NCBI RefSeq assembly: GCF_023558375.1
Contig: NZ_CP083761.1
Coordinates: 558,001 to 622,000 of the forward strand
Reading direction: 5' to 3'
Length of the DNA stretch: 64,000 nt
Origin: Chroococcidiopsis sp. CCMEE 29
Lineage (GTDB): Bacteria; Cyanobacteriota; Cyanobacteriia; Cyanobacteriales; Chroococcidiopsidaceae
Shown: positions 16,767 through 26,153 of the stretch, piece after piece
Layout of the letters: every line of letters starts with the position of its first letter
Position numbering within the stretch: the stretch's first letter is position 1
Program-made: the position numbers and the translations under genes
The notes under the pieces: generated by a model
Told to the model about the DNA's origin: nothing
Database searches by the model: none
The model's input: the letters and a program-made list of their open reading frames with translations, nothing else

Positions 16767-18239
16767 TTATTGTGCCGAATGTGTAATCCCCACTGCTTGT
16801 ACGAGTGCTGCTCGCTGCTTACCGCCGAGGAGATTTTGGAGGACGTGGACTACTGATTGACTGCGTGGTTCTCGCACAAAGACCAACGGGAATAGAGCAA
16901 GCAATCGCACGCCCGCTGAGAGGGCAAATAGTCCAGGTAAGCCACCGATCGGAGCTAGCTGAGCGAGTTCGCCACCTGCGGTTGTTCCCAAAGCCCCACA
17001 GACACCAGCAACAGCAGCGGCGATCGCAAAGTATGTCGAAGGATGCTCAACTGGGGCAACTTCCATCTGGATATTATTGCTGCACAAGTCAATCGCTGCC
17101 CATGTCCCGCCTGTCAGTAAATGTATCAGCGGTAGCCATAACCATCGAGAAACTGGATCAGCCCCAGCGCCCACCCAAAATAAAGGAGTCACCGCTACTA
17201 AGATACCGACCAACAACAACAGCGGACGATTTCCTAGCCGATCTGCTAATTTACCCCAGAACAGCAGCATTAGTAAGTTCGCACCAGAGGTCAAACTCGC
17301 GTAAATTGTCACCCAGGTGAGGTCTAACGCCAAATTGTCCAGAAGATAGAGATTAAAGAAAGGTGCGCTGAGGTTAACGGCAAAAGTCCACAAACCAAAG
17401 TAGAGCAGAAACCTCAAGAAGTTTGAGTCTTTTAAGATGCTGACCTTAGTGGATTGGCACTCCAATGTAGCTGGATCGAGGGCGGGAAATCCTTCTGGTT
17501 TTGACGACGCAAGGGCTGTAGCTGTTGGGAATTGCGGATTTACATCCACCATAAAAAACTGACAGCTTAGACTCACTAGCCCAGCTACAACTCCCAGAAG
17601 CAAGATTAAACCGTACCCCTCGATTGTGCCACCGGGCCAAGCCGATACAGCAAATCCAAGCAGCGGCACGCCAATTAGTATGGTTAAGCTAGCAGCACTA
17701 TTGCGACGACCAAAATATCTGCCCCGCAACCGATGGGGAACTAAGGCTGTCATCCAGCTAAGCCAGGAAGAAGATCCCAAAGCTCCCACAATATGAGACA
17801 AAAAGAGCAATCCCAGTGTCAAGCTGACTAACTGGTGGGGGTTAGGATGAGACCAGCTGAACCACCCAATCCCCAGCAATAAAATCAGCCATATCAGCCG
17901 CGCTGGACCGTAGATCCACAAGCAATAAAGATGGCGGCTGGTAGTGCGTTCTGCAATGTAGGCTCCGATTGGTTGCAGCAAATTCACCAGCATAGGAAGT
18001 GATGACAGCATCCCAATTTCTATAGGGCTAGCACCGAGTCGAAGCAAGAAATTAGTGAGCAAGACGCCGCTAGTAATGCTGGTAAAGATAGCGGCAAAGA
18101 TGCCATCGAGTGTAGAAGCCTTAAGACTAGTCCGAATGCTTTGTTTGGAAATTTTTTGCAGCGGTTCTGGGGGTAGTACCGCTGTTGAGACCGGAAGTGG
18201 TTCTAATATCTCTAAAGCTGGGTTAGACAAGGTTTCCAC
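16767..18239 (-). CDS. MFS transporter
   Basis: 490 residues, GTG start. About 12 hydrophobic helices with a long central loop (about 245-275). The cytoplasmic loop between helices 2 and 3 is 'YIAERTTSRHLYC', and 'RLRGRYFGRRNSAA' is a typical MFS loop. An N-terminal soluble stretch of about 40 residues precedes helix 1. The substrate cannot be told. It lies close upstream of moaA, but there is no specific link to Mo cofactor synthesis. Confidence 0.85.
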   Translation of the reverse strand: METLSNPALEILEPLPVSTAVLPPEPLQKISKQSIRTSLKASTLDGIFAAIFTSITSGVLLTNFLLRLGASPIEIGMLSSLPMLVNLLQPIGAYIAERTTSRHLYCLWIYGPARLIWLILLLGIGWFSWSHPNPHQLVSLTLGLLFLSHIVGALGSSSWLSWMTALVPHRLRGRYFGRRNSAASLTILIGVPLLGFAVSAWPGGTIEGYGLILLLGVVAGLVSLSCQFFMVDVNPQFPTATALASSKPEGFPALDPATLECQSTKVSILKDSNFLRFLLYFGLWTFAVNLSAPFFNLYLLDNLALDLTWVTIYASLTSGANLLMLLFWGKLADRLGNRPLLLLVGILVAVTPLFWVGAGADPVSRWLWLPLIHLLTGGTWAAIDLCSNNIQMEVAPVEHPSTYFAIAAAVAGVCGALGTTAGGELAQLAPIGGLPGLFALSAGVRLLALFPLVFVREPRSQSVVHVLQNLLGGKQRAALVQAVGITHSAQ

Positions 18240-18571
18240 TAGGCAAAGTCCAATTTTGAGTGAAGTAGAGGGTTAACTGAAGCAACAAAGCAATAATCTT
18301 TTTGGAGGATAAGTTGCCTATTAGGGACTGAGCAACAGTCAACAGAAAGATAAGTTTCTCAATCCATTGAAACAAAAACTAAATAAATCTATTGAAATAG
18401 AAACTTAAGATATAGTATTCCCTCCGTGACTGAATACCTGTTCACTAGTCCAGGAACTAACTGGCAGCTGACTTAGAATCTAAGGTAGTATTCCCTCTAT
18501 ACCTGCATACAGCGGCTGTTTACCAAGTTTGTCAGTAGTCCGTTACTAGGCACAGATTTTTAGTTGATAAA
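18240..18571. other. Intergenic region before cbiD with a 12-bp direct repeat
   Basis: No gene is visible. TAGTATTCCCTC occurs at about 18413 and again at about 18487, each followed by a partly similar 'ATACCTG' word. I looked for a cobalamin riboswitch core before cbiD and did not find one. Confidence 0.4.
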
Positions 18572-19726
18572 ATGCTCCCAGTTAATCCACCCCGTTCTGG
18601 ATATACATTGCCAGTGTTTGCTTGTGCTGCCGCCATTGCTGCTTTGCATTGGTTACGCCACCAGCGATCGCTTCCAATAGTAACAGTTGATTTAGTTGAA
18701 CCAGCCCAAACAGTAGAAATCCCGGTTGAGCAAGTAGCTGGGCTTACAGAAGGGATGGCTTTAGGCATTACTCGCAGCGATCCAGGCGATAACCTTGATT
18801 TGACTCGTGATACACCGATTTGGGCATTGGTGGAGTGGGAAGGGAGAGCAGGGGGAGCAGGGGGAGCAGGGGGAGCAGGGGAAGAGGAGAAGTCAGTGCT
18901 GATCAAAGGTGGGGAAGGGATTGGGCGGCAGCTGATTGCTGATCGGCAAGCTGCCATCTACACTTACGCACGAAGGCTATTGCGAGAAAACCTGGATCGG
19001 CTGCTGGAACCAGGGGAAAAAATTGCAGTGACGATTATTCTACCGGAAGGGCGACGCTTGGCAGAGCGCACCTCTAATGCTGCCTTTGGTGTGGTGGATG
19101 GACTATCTCTACTCGGGACAACTGGCATTTCCCAACCTTTGAGTGCTCCAGGTCAGCTGGAGGCAAGTCGAGAGCAAGTCCAAAAAGCAAGCCATTTTGA
19201 TTATTTAGTATTCTGTGTGGGAGAAAATGGCTTAGATTTAGCGCAAAAAATGGGTTTTAACCCAAAACAATTAGTTAAAACTGCCAATTGGTTAGGACCG
19301 CTACTAGTAGAAGCTGGATTACAGGGTGTCAAGGAAATTTTATTGTTTGGCTATCATGGCAAGCTAATGAAACTTGCAGGAGGGATTTTTCACACCCACC
19401 ATCACCTTGCTGATGGACGTTTAGAAATTCTCACGGCTCACTGTGCCAACCTCGGTTTACCAACGTCAATGCTACAAGTTATTTTTGCCAGCCCCACTGC
19501 TGAAGCGGCACTGAAATATTTACGGGATTTGGATACCACCACTGGCAGCGATTGGGTAAGCCAGGTCTATGGTGCGATCGCCCAAAGCATTGACTCTCGC
19601 TCCCAAGACTATATCTTCAACCACAGTGAACGGCAAGTTAATGTCGGTTCAATTCTGTTCGACCGCCAGCGTCAAATTATCGTTAAAAGTAAAACTGCTT
19701 CCACGCTGTTAGCATACTTGTGTTAA
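18572..19726 (+). CDS. cbiD: Cobalt-precorrin-5B C(1)-methyltransferase CbiD
   Basis: 384 residues. CbiD acts in the anaerobic (early-cobalt) branch of cobalamin synthesis, methylating C1 of cobalt-precorrin-5B with SAM. The N-terminal 'RSGYTLPVFACAAAIAALHWL' corresponds to the family 'RSGYTTGTCAAAA' start, and 'ILLFGYHGKLMKLAGGIFHTHH' is the conserved central motif. Near residue 90 a GCAGGGGGA repeat is translated as a Gly-Ala-rich insert (RAGGAGGAGGAGEEEK); the frame continues cleanly, so the gene is probably functional. The neighbouring guaA is unrelated in function. Confidence 0.92.
   Translation: MLPVNPPRSGYTLPVFACAAAIAALHWLRHQRSLPIVTVDLVEPAQTVEIPVEQVAGLTEGMALGITRSDPGDNLDLTRDTPIWALVEWEGRAGGAGGAGGAGEEEKSVLIKGGEGIGRQLIADRQAAIYTYARRLLRENLDRLLEPGEKIAVTIILPEGRRLAERTSNAAFGVVDGLSLLGTTGISQPLSAPGQLEASREQVQKASHFDYLVFCVGENGLDLAQKMGFNPKQLVKTANWLGPLLVEAGLQGVKEILLFGYHGKLMKLAGGIFHTHHHLADGRLEILTAHCANLGLPTSMLQVIFASPTAEAALKYLRDLDTTTGSDWVSQVYGAIAQSIDSRSQDYIFNHSERQVNVGSILFDRQRQIIVKSKTASTLLAYLC
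18844..18884. repeat. GCAGGGGGA repeat inside cbiD
   Basis: Four GCAGGGG(G)A units lie in frame in the coding sequence and encode the Gly-Ala insert. They belong to the same family as the intergenic blocks. Confidence 0.8.
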
Positions 19727-19865
19727 CTTAATAAGAATATACATTTAGGTATCAATAATAACTTTTTGCATATCTCTCCTAAGGTAGATGTTGGCTGGGC
19801 GTTTAACCTCTACCTTAGATAGATTTTATTTGTACATCTTCGCTCTACCCCCTAGGAATACACCG

Positions 19866-21473
19866 GTGACTCTACAGACGCAAACACCGCCTCAAATCGA
19901 ATTTTTGGGGCAGCTGAATCGCCAAATGATTGTGATTCTTGACTTCGGTTCTCAGTACTCTGAGCTGCTTGCCCGTCGGATTCGTGAGACTCAGGTCTAT
20001 TCTGAAGTCCTTTCTTACCGCACCACAGCTGAACAGTTACAGAAGTTGAATCCTAAGGGAATTATTCTCTCTGGTGGTCCTAGTTCTGTATATGACAATG
20101 GTGCTCCTCAATGCGACTCGGAGATTTGGCATCTAGGTGTTCCTATCTTGGGTGTCTGCTATGGGATGCAGCTGATGGTGAACCAGTTAGGTGGGCAAGT
20201 AGTTCGGGCTGAGCGGGGGGAGTATGGTAAGGCATCGTTGTTGATCGACGATCCCACAGACTTGCTGACTAATGTAGAAAACGGCACAACGATGTGGATG
20301 AGTCATGGTGACTCGTGTAATCGGTTGCCAGACGGGTTTGAGGTACTGGCGCATACGGAAAATACTCCCTGTGCGGCGATCGCTCACCACGAAAAGAAGC
20401 TCTACGGTGTCCAGTTCCATCCAGAGGTCGTGCATTCAATTGGTGGTCTAGCTCTAATCCGCAACTTCGTGTACCATATCTGCGACTGCGAACCAACTTG
20501 GACAACCGCTGCCTTCGTGGAAGAAGCAATCCGGGAAGTTCGAGCCAAAGTGGGCGATAAGCGAGTATTGTTGGCGCTTTCGGGAGGTGTGGATTCTTCT
20601 ACACTTGCCTTTTTAATGTATAAAGCGATCGGCGATCAGCTAACTTGCGTATTTATCGACCAAGGCTTCATGCGAAAACTGGAGCCAGAAAGATTACTGA
20701 AGCTGTTCCAAGAGCAATTTCATATTCCAGTTGAGTACGTAAATGCACGCGATCGCTTCCTGGCCACGATCGCTGGTGTCACCGATCCAGAAGAAAAGCG
20801 TCGTCGGATTGGACACGAATTCATCCGCGTGTTTGAAGAAGCATCCAAAGGCTTTGGTCCTTTTGATTATCTAGCTCAAGGCACCCTCTATCCAGATGTC
20901 ATCGAATCAGCTGACACCAACGTTGACCCTAAAACTGGTGAACGAGTAGCAGTAAAAATTAAAAGCCATCATAACGTTGGTGGTTTGCCCAAAGATCTGC
21001 GATTCAAACTGGTCGAACCCTTACGCAAACTGTTCAAAGATGAAGTTCGCAAAGTCGGACGATCAATTGGCTTACCAGAAGAAATTGTACAGCGGCAACC
21101 TTTCCCCGGTCCTGGATTGGCAATTCGCATCATTGGCGAAGTCACAGCAGAACGATTAGACATTCTGCGCGATGCTGATTACATTGTGCGTCAGGAAATC
21201 AATCGACGCGGCATCTACCACGATTTCTGGCAGGCTTTTGCTGTCCTGCTACCCATCCGTAGTGTAGGTGTCATGGGAGATCAACGCACTTATGCTTATC
21301 CGGTTGTCTTGCGCTTGGTTTCCAGCGAAGATGGAATGACAGCTGATTGGTCTCGCGTCCCTTACGATGTGTTAGAAGGAATTTCCAACCGCATTGTCAA
21401 TGAAGTACGGGGTGTAAATCGAGTCGTATATGACATTACCTCGAAACCACCTGGCACGATTGAGTGGGAGTAG
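19866..21473 (+). CDS. guaA: GMP synthase (glutamine-hydrolysing)
   Basis: 535 residues. The class I glutamine amidotransferase domain has Cys98 ([10 protein letters not shown]) and '[10 protein letters not shown]' near its end. The ATP-pyrophosphatase domain carries the PP-loop [10 protein letters not shown], and the C-terminal dimerisation domain ends in the invariant '[11 protein letters not shown]'. It converts XMP to GMP. I chose the GTG at 19866 because it fits the family N-terminus; an ATG at 19788 would add 26 residues with no counterpart that I know. Confidence 0.96.
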   Translation: MTLQTQTPPQIEFLGQLNRQMIVILDFGSQYSELLARRIRETQVYSEVLSYRTTAEQLQKLNPKGIILSGGPSSVYDNGAPQCDSEIWHLGVPILGVCYGMQLMVNQLGGQVVRAERGEYGKASLLIDDPTDLLTNVENGTTMWMSHGDSCNRLPDGFEVLAHTENTPCAAIAHHEKKLYGVQFHPEVVHSIGGLALIRNFVYHICDCEPTWTTAAFVEEAIREVRAKVGDKRVLLALSGGVDSSTLAFLMYKAIGDQLTCVFIDQGFMRKLEPERLLKLFQEQFHIPVEYVNARDRFLATIAGVTDPEEKRRRIGHEFIRVFEEASKGFGPFDYLAQGTLYPDVIESADTNVDPKTGERVAVKIKSHHNVGGLPKDLRFKLVEPLRKLFKDEVRKVGRSIGLPEEIVQRQPFPGPGLAIRIIGEVTAERLDILRDADYIVRQEINRRGIYHDFWQAFAVLLPIRSVGVMGDQRTYAYPVVLRLVSSEDGMTADWSRVPYDVLEGISNRIVNEVRGVNRVVYDITSKPPGTIEWE

Positions 21474-21719
21474 AAAACTAGTAGTTCGTAATTGATAATT
21501 CGTCAGGTTATTTGTTGATGACTTGAGCGGACACTGTTTTCGCTGGAGATCATTAGCCGCTGCGCACCTAGATTCTCTGCCTGTACTTGATGGATTTGAA
21601 CGGCTCACCTGAGTAGATTACCCACGTCGACCTCGCACGCTAGGTCCGCCTAGATAATTTAACTATGTCTGCGTCTGCAAAAATTTTCTGAGTTTGCTTG
21701 AGGCGATCGCCTCCTCAGA

Positions 21720-22622
21720 ATGTTGCAAGCAGAGGTCTGCAATCACCTTAATTTCTCAATGCCGAACCCAAACTTAATTCATATTCCTAAAGCGACTCGC
21801 TACCAAAATGCTGCGCTCAATTACTATCTAGAACTTACAGGTTCACCTTATCTCCATTACGGGTATTGGGAGCCGCTGCCTGACTCTAGTACAGAGCTGA
21901 CTCTTGTGCAGCTGCGCACCGCTCAGGAAGCCTATATAGCCAAACTTTTGACTTTCATCCCAGTGGGAACAAACACCGTGTTAGACGTCGGCTGTGGTAC
22001 TGGTGGCAATGCTACCTACCTCCTCGACCGTGGCTTCACTGTTGAGGGACTGGCACCCGATCCGTTCCAGCAAGAGAAATTTGTCAGCCAGACTAACGGT
22101 CAGGCACCGTTTCACTTAACGAAGTTTGAGGATTTCAAACGAACCCACTCTTACGACCTCATCCTCTTCAGTGAGAGTAGCCAGTATATTGCTGCGCTTG
22201 ACCTTGCTCAAGGTGCTGCTCGTTTGCTAAATGGTGGTGGCTATCTGCTGCTTGCCGATATGCTTCGCGTTGATGCTAAATACCATGAGGGGATCTTCTC
22301 CAATTGTCATGTTAGCAATGTTCTTCACGCTGCGTTAGTGCAGGCTGGGTTCAATTTAGTTAAGTCTGAGGACATCTCAACCCAGGTAGCGCCAACGATT
22401 GACTTGTGTATTAACAACTTCCGTACTTTTGGGTTGAGCACTATCAAGTATATTGCCGCTCTCGTGGCGATCGCTGTTCCACCGTTGCACGCACTCTTGC
22501 GTTGGATATTTAATCGCTGGATTCAAAAGCTAATCGTCGAGGGCTTAGAAGCACGCACAATTTTTGACCGCCATCTTTGTTATGAAATTCAGCTCTGGCA
22601 GTTATCCGAAAAAGATGAATAA
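21720..22622 (+). CDS. Class I SAM-dependent methyltransferase
   Basis: About 300 residues (ATG 21720; an internal ATG at 21759, MPNPNLIHI, is an equally good start). The SAM-binding motif I is VLDVGCGTGGNATYLLDRG near residues 82-100. 'YLHYGYWEP' near 40 resembles the N-terminus of small-molecule methyltransferases. A C-terminal hydrophobic stretch (about 242-262) may associate with the membrane. The acceptor is unknown. A GAGGCGATCGCCTC palindrome overlaps the region 10-25 bp before the start. Confidence 0.8.
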   Translation: MLQAEVCNHLNFSMPNPNLIHIPKATRYQNAALNYYLELTGSPYLHYGYWEPLPDSSTELTLVQLRTAQEAYIAKLLTFIPVGTNTVLDVGCGTGGNATYLLDRGFTVEGLAPDPFQQEKFVSQTNGQAPFHLTKFEDFKRTHSYDLILFSESSQYIAALDLAQGAARLLNGGGYLLLADMLRVDAKYHEGIFSNCHVSNVLHAALVQAGFNLVKSEDISTQVAPTIDLCINNFRTFGLSTIKYIAALVAIAVPPLHALLRWIFNRWIQKLIVEGLEARTIFDRHLCYEIQLWQLSEKDE

Positions 22623-22890
22623 CTTAAGTTTGATGGCTCTTATCTGTGATCGCACCTATAAAATACCCAAGATTGGTAAACTACTAAGGCTAAGCTAATA
22701 CGCACTCAAAGTGCTACCAATTTTGGATTATAGATGTTGGATTGAGCAACCCTTGCGGCAAGGCACTTGCGGAGTACCTATTTGTAGCCTCCTAACCGAA
22801 AACGGTTGCGAATAAACAATAAAGTGCTCCGGAGCAAGTGGCAGTTTTTCTGGCAGGAAGTGTTTTACACTTGGTATTTGCTTCCCAGCT
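22623..22890. other. Intergenic region with dispersed repeat fragments
   Basis: No gene is seen. It contains 'CCAATTTTGGATTATAGATG' followed by 'TTGGATTGAGCAACCC', words reminiscent of the dispersed TCCAAAATC family, and a GCTCCGGAGC palindrome near 22830. Confidence 0.35.
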
Positions 22891-23088
22891 TTACCCAGCA
22901 ACTGCGCCTGAATCTATTTTCCACTCATGCTTCAGAAATTGTTGGTACATTGTTTCCTGAATTATCATCTGTTTATGCAGCATGAGCAAAAACTCTTGGG
23001 CTTGTTCGCGGGACATCTGCTGCACTTGGTCGGCGAAGCTTCTGAGGCTAAATTCCTGCTCTAAAGATAATTCAATAGGCTGATTCAT
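22891..23088 (-). CDS. nblA: Phycobilisome degradation protein NblA
   Basis: 65 residues, the family length. 'MNQPIELSLEQEFSLRSFADQVQQMSREQAQEFLLMLHKQM' is unmistakable NblA/Ycf18. The small helical dimer binds phycobiliproteins and ClpC to target phycobilisomes for proteolysis during nitrogen or sulfur starvation. The ATG at 23088 is supported by GGAG 9 bp upstream; an extended frame to 23109 is not needed. A clpC gene, its expected chaperone partner, lies at 51808-54294 in this same window. It is likely induced by nutrient stress; no clear NtcA site was identified. Confidence 0.95.
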   Translation of the reverse strand: MNQPIELSLEQEFSLRSFADQVQQMSREQAQEFLLMLHKQMIIQETMYQQFLKHEWKIDSGAVAG

Positions 23089-23234
23089 ATCTAACTCCTG
23101 TCTGCCCAACTGGGGCGAAAATTATTGGTCAATGCTACTAGCTAGATACCTTGGTTTGAAGCTAAATACCTAGCTAGTGTTATGCCTAGCTAATAGCAAA
23201 TGCACTTAGCAGTAGTGGGTCTCCCTTCCTACGG

Positions 23235-23414
23235 TCACTGCGCCAGATGGGCTATTGATTTCTTCGGTTTTTTTCCTGCTTTTAGCTCTCCTTTTTGGTT
23301 GAAATGCATCTCTAAGGGTTCGCAGATATACACATCAGTTTCCATCAAGAAGCTGTCGGCAGTCATACACTCATCGAGAGTGAGAGTAGTACCTTCTTTA
23401 TCGGTGTAGCGCAT
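23235..23414 (-). CDS. Small hypothetical protein (59 aa)
   Basis: An uninterrupted ATG frame of 59 codons. It begins MRYTDKEGTTLTLDECMTAD, continues SFLMETDVYICEPLEMHF, and ends in a Lys-rich tail (KAGKKPKKS). The composition is that of a soluble acidic-then-basic protein and looks coding rather than random. It lies 146 bp upstream of nblA on the same strand. No family is recognised. An AAGGTCA sequence 9-15 bp upstream may serve as a weak ribosome-binding site. A longer antisense frame covers the same bases but looks like chance. Confidence 0.55.
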   Translation of the reverse strand: MRYTDKEGTTLTLDECMTADSFLMETDVYICEPLEMHFNQKGELKAGKKPKKSIAHLAQ

Positions 23415-23646
23415 GGGTGAATGACCTTGTGTAAGCTTATGTAAATTATTATAACGAAATATTTACATAATTGAACAGTCAACCTAATACGTACCAATCT
23501 CGGTTTGCTGCATTGGCAATCACAGAATAAAGCCGGGAGCGGAGGTTAAGCCTATGTAAGGTTGCGAATCTTTCAAATTCTCTCTAGTGTTGAGGATATA
23601 GGGCAAAGAGCCGTATAAGATTTTACAACTTAACCTAGGAGAACTA

Positions 23647-23994
23647 ATGTTCGACTTCAACACCTTGGCTGAGTTCTCACGCGCTAGCTGCGTTGGCATT
23701 TGTGCCTTTCTGATTCCAGCTAACCTAGTTGCTACCTCGCTGACAGCGGTTTTCACAGTATGGCGTCGCCCGGCTGTTCAAGTGTGGCAGGCTGCTGGAA
23801 TTGCCAGTATCTTTGCTTTAGTAATGATTTTGCACGTATTTACTTGGTTCATGATTGGGGTGGTCATGGCTCCCACGTACATTTTATTGGGGTTGGGCAG
23901 CAGTTGTCTGTTCGCTAATTTAGGGGCGATCTTCTTACGCAGACGCTTCGCGAACGCCTATAACTACAGTACAGTTTGCCTAGGAAGTGATTAG
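23647..23994 (+). CDS. Small conserved membrane protein
   Basis: 115 residues with three hydrophobic segments (about 15-38, 47-70 and 73-97: IFALVMILHVFTWFMIGVVMAP...ILLGLGSSCLFANLGAIF). Function unknown; similar short membrane proteins occur in cyanobacteria. The last 20 residues (RRRFANAYNY...) are encoded by a CGCAGACGCTTCGCGAACGC sequence, a palindromic repeat common in cyanobacterial genomes, so the tail is probably a repeat-derived extension. A CTAGGAGAACT sequence before the ATG provides a good ribosome-binding site. Confidence 0.65.
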   Translation: MFDFNTLAEFSRASCVGICAFLIPANLVATSLTAVFTVWRRPAVQVWQAAGIASIFALVMILHVFTWFMIGVVMAPTYILLGLGSSCLFANLGAIFLRRRFANAYNYSTVCLGSD

Positions 23995-24068
23995 AAAATT
24001 TACTAAAAGCTCCGTAGCTGCCTTCAAGGCAGAGTTCAAGATTAAGGGAATCTCTATTGGGAAATCGT

Positions 24069-24110
24069 GATTTGACACTCCCCAGAGCTGAAGCTAGGGG
24101 ATTCTTCTCT
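24069..24110. mobile_element. Possible IS200/IS605-type end (relic)
   Basis: TTTGACACTCCCC is followed by a hairpin with CCCC/GGGG arms enclosing AGCTGAAGCT, then ATTCTTCTCTC. This resembles the right-end stem-loops of IS200/IS605 elements in cyanobacteria. No tnpA or tnpB gene is intact nearby, so if real it is a solo end or decayed copy just upstream of the MFS gene. Confidence 0.35.
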
Positions 24111-24221
24111 CACAGGATCTTATCTAGACTGTTACCAATCCCCGACAGAACTCCTCCAGAAGCATTTTGATACTCCACTGGCTGTCCGACAGCAGATCTC
24201 TGCCAAAGATGCAGTCAGTAA

Positions 24222-25580
24222 ATGCACAGGTTGCTCTTTTTTATTCCAATCAAGTTCTTGCAGCAAACTCTAGTACATGAGGTATTCGTGGAAAATGATT
24301 GCAGTGCAAATCATCTACCATTTTTACTCCAACCATCAACTCGCCAAGTCTGGGTTCAGGCAAGCGGTCGGTTACTCTATCAGGCTGGATACGGCTCAAT
24401 CCAGTTTTTTATTCCGCTCATTTTTGTTAACCATGTGGGGCTGTCAGCAACTGCAGTTGGGATTGGCATGGGAAGCGGTTCACTGGCAGGCATTATTGGA
24501 CATTTCCTAGGTGGATATTTAACAGACTCTCAGACGTATGGGCGCAAACGAACACTACTATTATCTGCAGGGCTGTCCATTCCATCTGCTGCCGTCTTAG
24601 CGCTAACCCAGAAGTTGCCGCTGCTAGTCATTGCCAATCTGATCATGGGTTTGAGTGCAGGGTGTTATTGGACGGCTGCTGATGCTGCTGTCATGGATGT
24701 AACAGCCCCAGAGCAACGCCACAAGGCATTTGCACTCATGGTATTGGCAGATAGTCTCGGAGCAGGACTTGGGATCTTGGGTGGAGGAATATTGCTGCCC
24801 CTGCTCGATCAGGCACAAATGCTCTTTCTGGTCGGTAGCCTCATCCTCCTGTTGTTTATGATCCTGATCCAAGTGGCGATCCCAGAGAACCGACCGGAAA
24901 ACTTAGGGTATTCTGACACCTTGCAAGGGTTTGCCGTAGCACTGAAAGACCGCTCACTGAGACTATTTGTTCTAGTCAATGTCCTCTTTACAACCTACAT
25001 TGCTCTAGTCAATAGTATATTGCCGTTGTACTTCACAGACATTGTTACAACGAGTGCTGCGGCGACTACAGAACAAGGGGCTTCAGTAGCAAGTGTCGCG
25101 AACTTATTTACCTGGTGTTATGTCGGTTTTGGAGCGATATTGCAGTTGCCGCTGGTACAGGTACTCGGCTCGTTGCTGCGGGTAAAGGTTCTGCTAATTT
25201 CGATGCTGCTATGGGGAGCTGGATTTTTCCTGGTGTGGGTAAGCGGAGTGATGACATCAAGCCAGGTTATCTGCATAATTGCATCGCTGTGTGTGTTGTC
25301 GATCGCAACTGCAATTTATAAACCCTTTGCACCTGCGATCGTCGCAGAGTTAGCTCCTGAGTCCTTGCGAGGAGTCTATCTTGCTATTAGTTACCAATGT
25401 TGGTCAATCGGCTATTTCGTCGGCCCCGTTCTGGGAGGATGGGCAATGGATCGGTCGCGAACAATTGCTCACAACTCATGGATAGCTGCTTCCACTAGCA
25501 CAATCAGCGGTCTGATCATTTTGTATCTTCTGAGCCAAAGGAAAGTTTCAAATCCTTCTGTTCTAATCACTGATGGGTAG
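24222..25580 (+). CDS. MFS transporter
   Basis: About 452 residues with 12 predicted membrane helices. The loop 2-3 motif is GGYLTDSQTYGRKRTLL, a good match to the MFS signature (G-x-L-D-R-x-G-R-R). 'PENRPENLGY' marks the central loop. The first about 45 residues (MHRLLFFIPIKFLQQTLVHE...) lack the character of an MFS N-terminus, and the reading frame enters from the possible IS200/IS605 relic, so the true start may be internal. The substrate is unknown; multidrug or sugar efflux is possible. Confidence 0.8.
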   Translation: MHRLLFFIPIKFLQQTLVHEVFVENDCSANHLPFLLQPSTRQVWVQASGRLLYQAGYGSIQFFIPLIFVNHVGLSATAVGIGMGSGSLAGIIGHFLGGYLTDSQTYGRKRTLLLSAGLSIPSAAVLALTQKLPLLVIANLIMGLSAGCYWTAADAAVMDVTAPEQRHKAFALMVLADSLGAGLGILGGGILLPLLDQAQMLFLVGSLILLLFMILIQVAIPENRPENLGYSDTLQGFAVALKDRSLRLFVLVNVLFTTYIALVNSILPLYFTDIVTTSAAATTEQGASVASVANLFTWCYVGFGAILQLPLVQVLGSLLRVKVLLISMLLWGAGFFLVWVSGVMTSSQVICIIASLCVLSIATAIYKPFAPAIVAELAPESLRGVYLAISYQCWSIGYFVGPVLGGWAMDRSRTIAHNSWIAASTSTISGLIILYLLSQRKVSNPSVLITDG

Positions 25581-25867
25581 TATTGCAAATTTGTGATTTG
25601 TTTAATTTACCTTTAGGGGTGGACTGCTGCCTAGGGCAGTTAATTTGGGCTAGAAGCACCGCTCATTTCACCAGGTTTTAGCGTTTCAGTTTCATAGCAA
25701 CGGATTATAAGATATAATTATATATAGATAAAAGCGACACGGAGTCTTTTACTTGCAACCACTACTGAGGTAAAAGCTAAAACCCTACTATTCATAGCTT
25801 CAGTTATACGAGCACCCAAGCGTTTTAGCCAGTCTAGTTTTTCCCCAATTGGAAGTGAATTTTTATT
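25581..25867. other. Intergenic region before the DUF3134 gene
   Basis: No gene is seen. AT-rich stretches (TATAATTATATATAG near 25711) may contain the DUF3134 promoter. A short CTGCCTAGGGCAG inverted repeat at about 25628 could end the MFS transcript, but it has no T-run. Confidence 0.3.
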
Positions 25868-26101
25868 ATGCTTAACAGTCCTTTACGTGAAGAACCTCGT
25901 GAGCAGCGAGCTGCTGTAATTCGTTCAGATAAAGAGTTTAGTATCTTAGAATGGTTAAAGGCAAGCGGTCGCCTAGTGGAGCGCGAAACTCAAGAACCTG
26001 AGTATCTAAATGAAGTAGAAGAAATCTCCGAGCTTATAGCAGTTGACGATCTCACTTACGAGCTTGATGATGATGACACTAGTATCGATTTAGAGGACTA
26101 G
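25868..26101 (+). CDS. DUF3134 family protein
   Basis: 77 residues. 'LREEPREQRAAVIRSDKEFSILEWLKASGRLVERE' matches the cyanobacteria-specific DUF3134 family. The C-terminal 30 residues are very acidic (DDLTYELDDDDTSIDLED). It is soluble, and no enzymatic motif is visible. Function unknown. The gene is single, with its own upstream region. Confidence 0.85.
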   Translation: MLNSPLREEPREQRAAVIRSDKEFSILEWLKASGRLVERETQEPEYLNEVEEISELIAVDDLTYELDDDDTSIDLED

Positions 26102-26153
26102 CAGCTCGGCTCGTTGTAGAGTATTGTTAAGTCCTGATTCTGTTGCCTCATCT

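Noticed and set aside
18240-18571. Cobalamin riboswitch before cbiD
   Set aside because: No core motif is present on the plus strand.
21474-21719. tRNA gene between guaA and the methyltransferase gene
   Set aside because: A GGTTTGAAC-like loop word (GGATTTGAACGG) is present, but no cloverleaf could be built around it.
23200-23409. 69-aa plus-strand ORF
   Set aside because: It is antisense to the better-looking 59-aa minus-strand ORF, is hydrophobic at random and has no ribosome-binding site.
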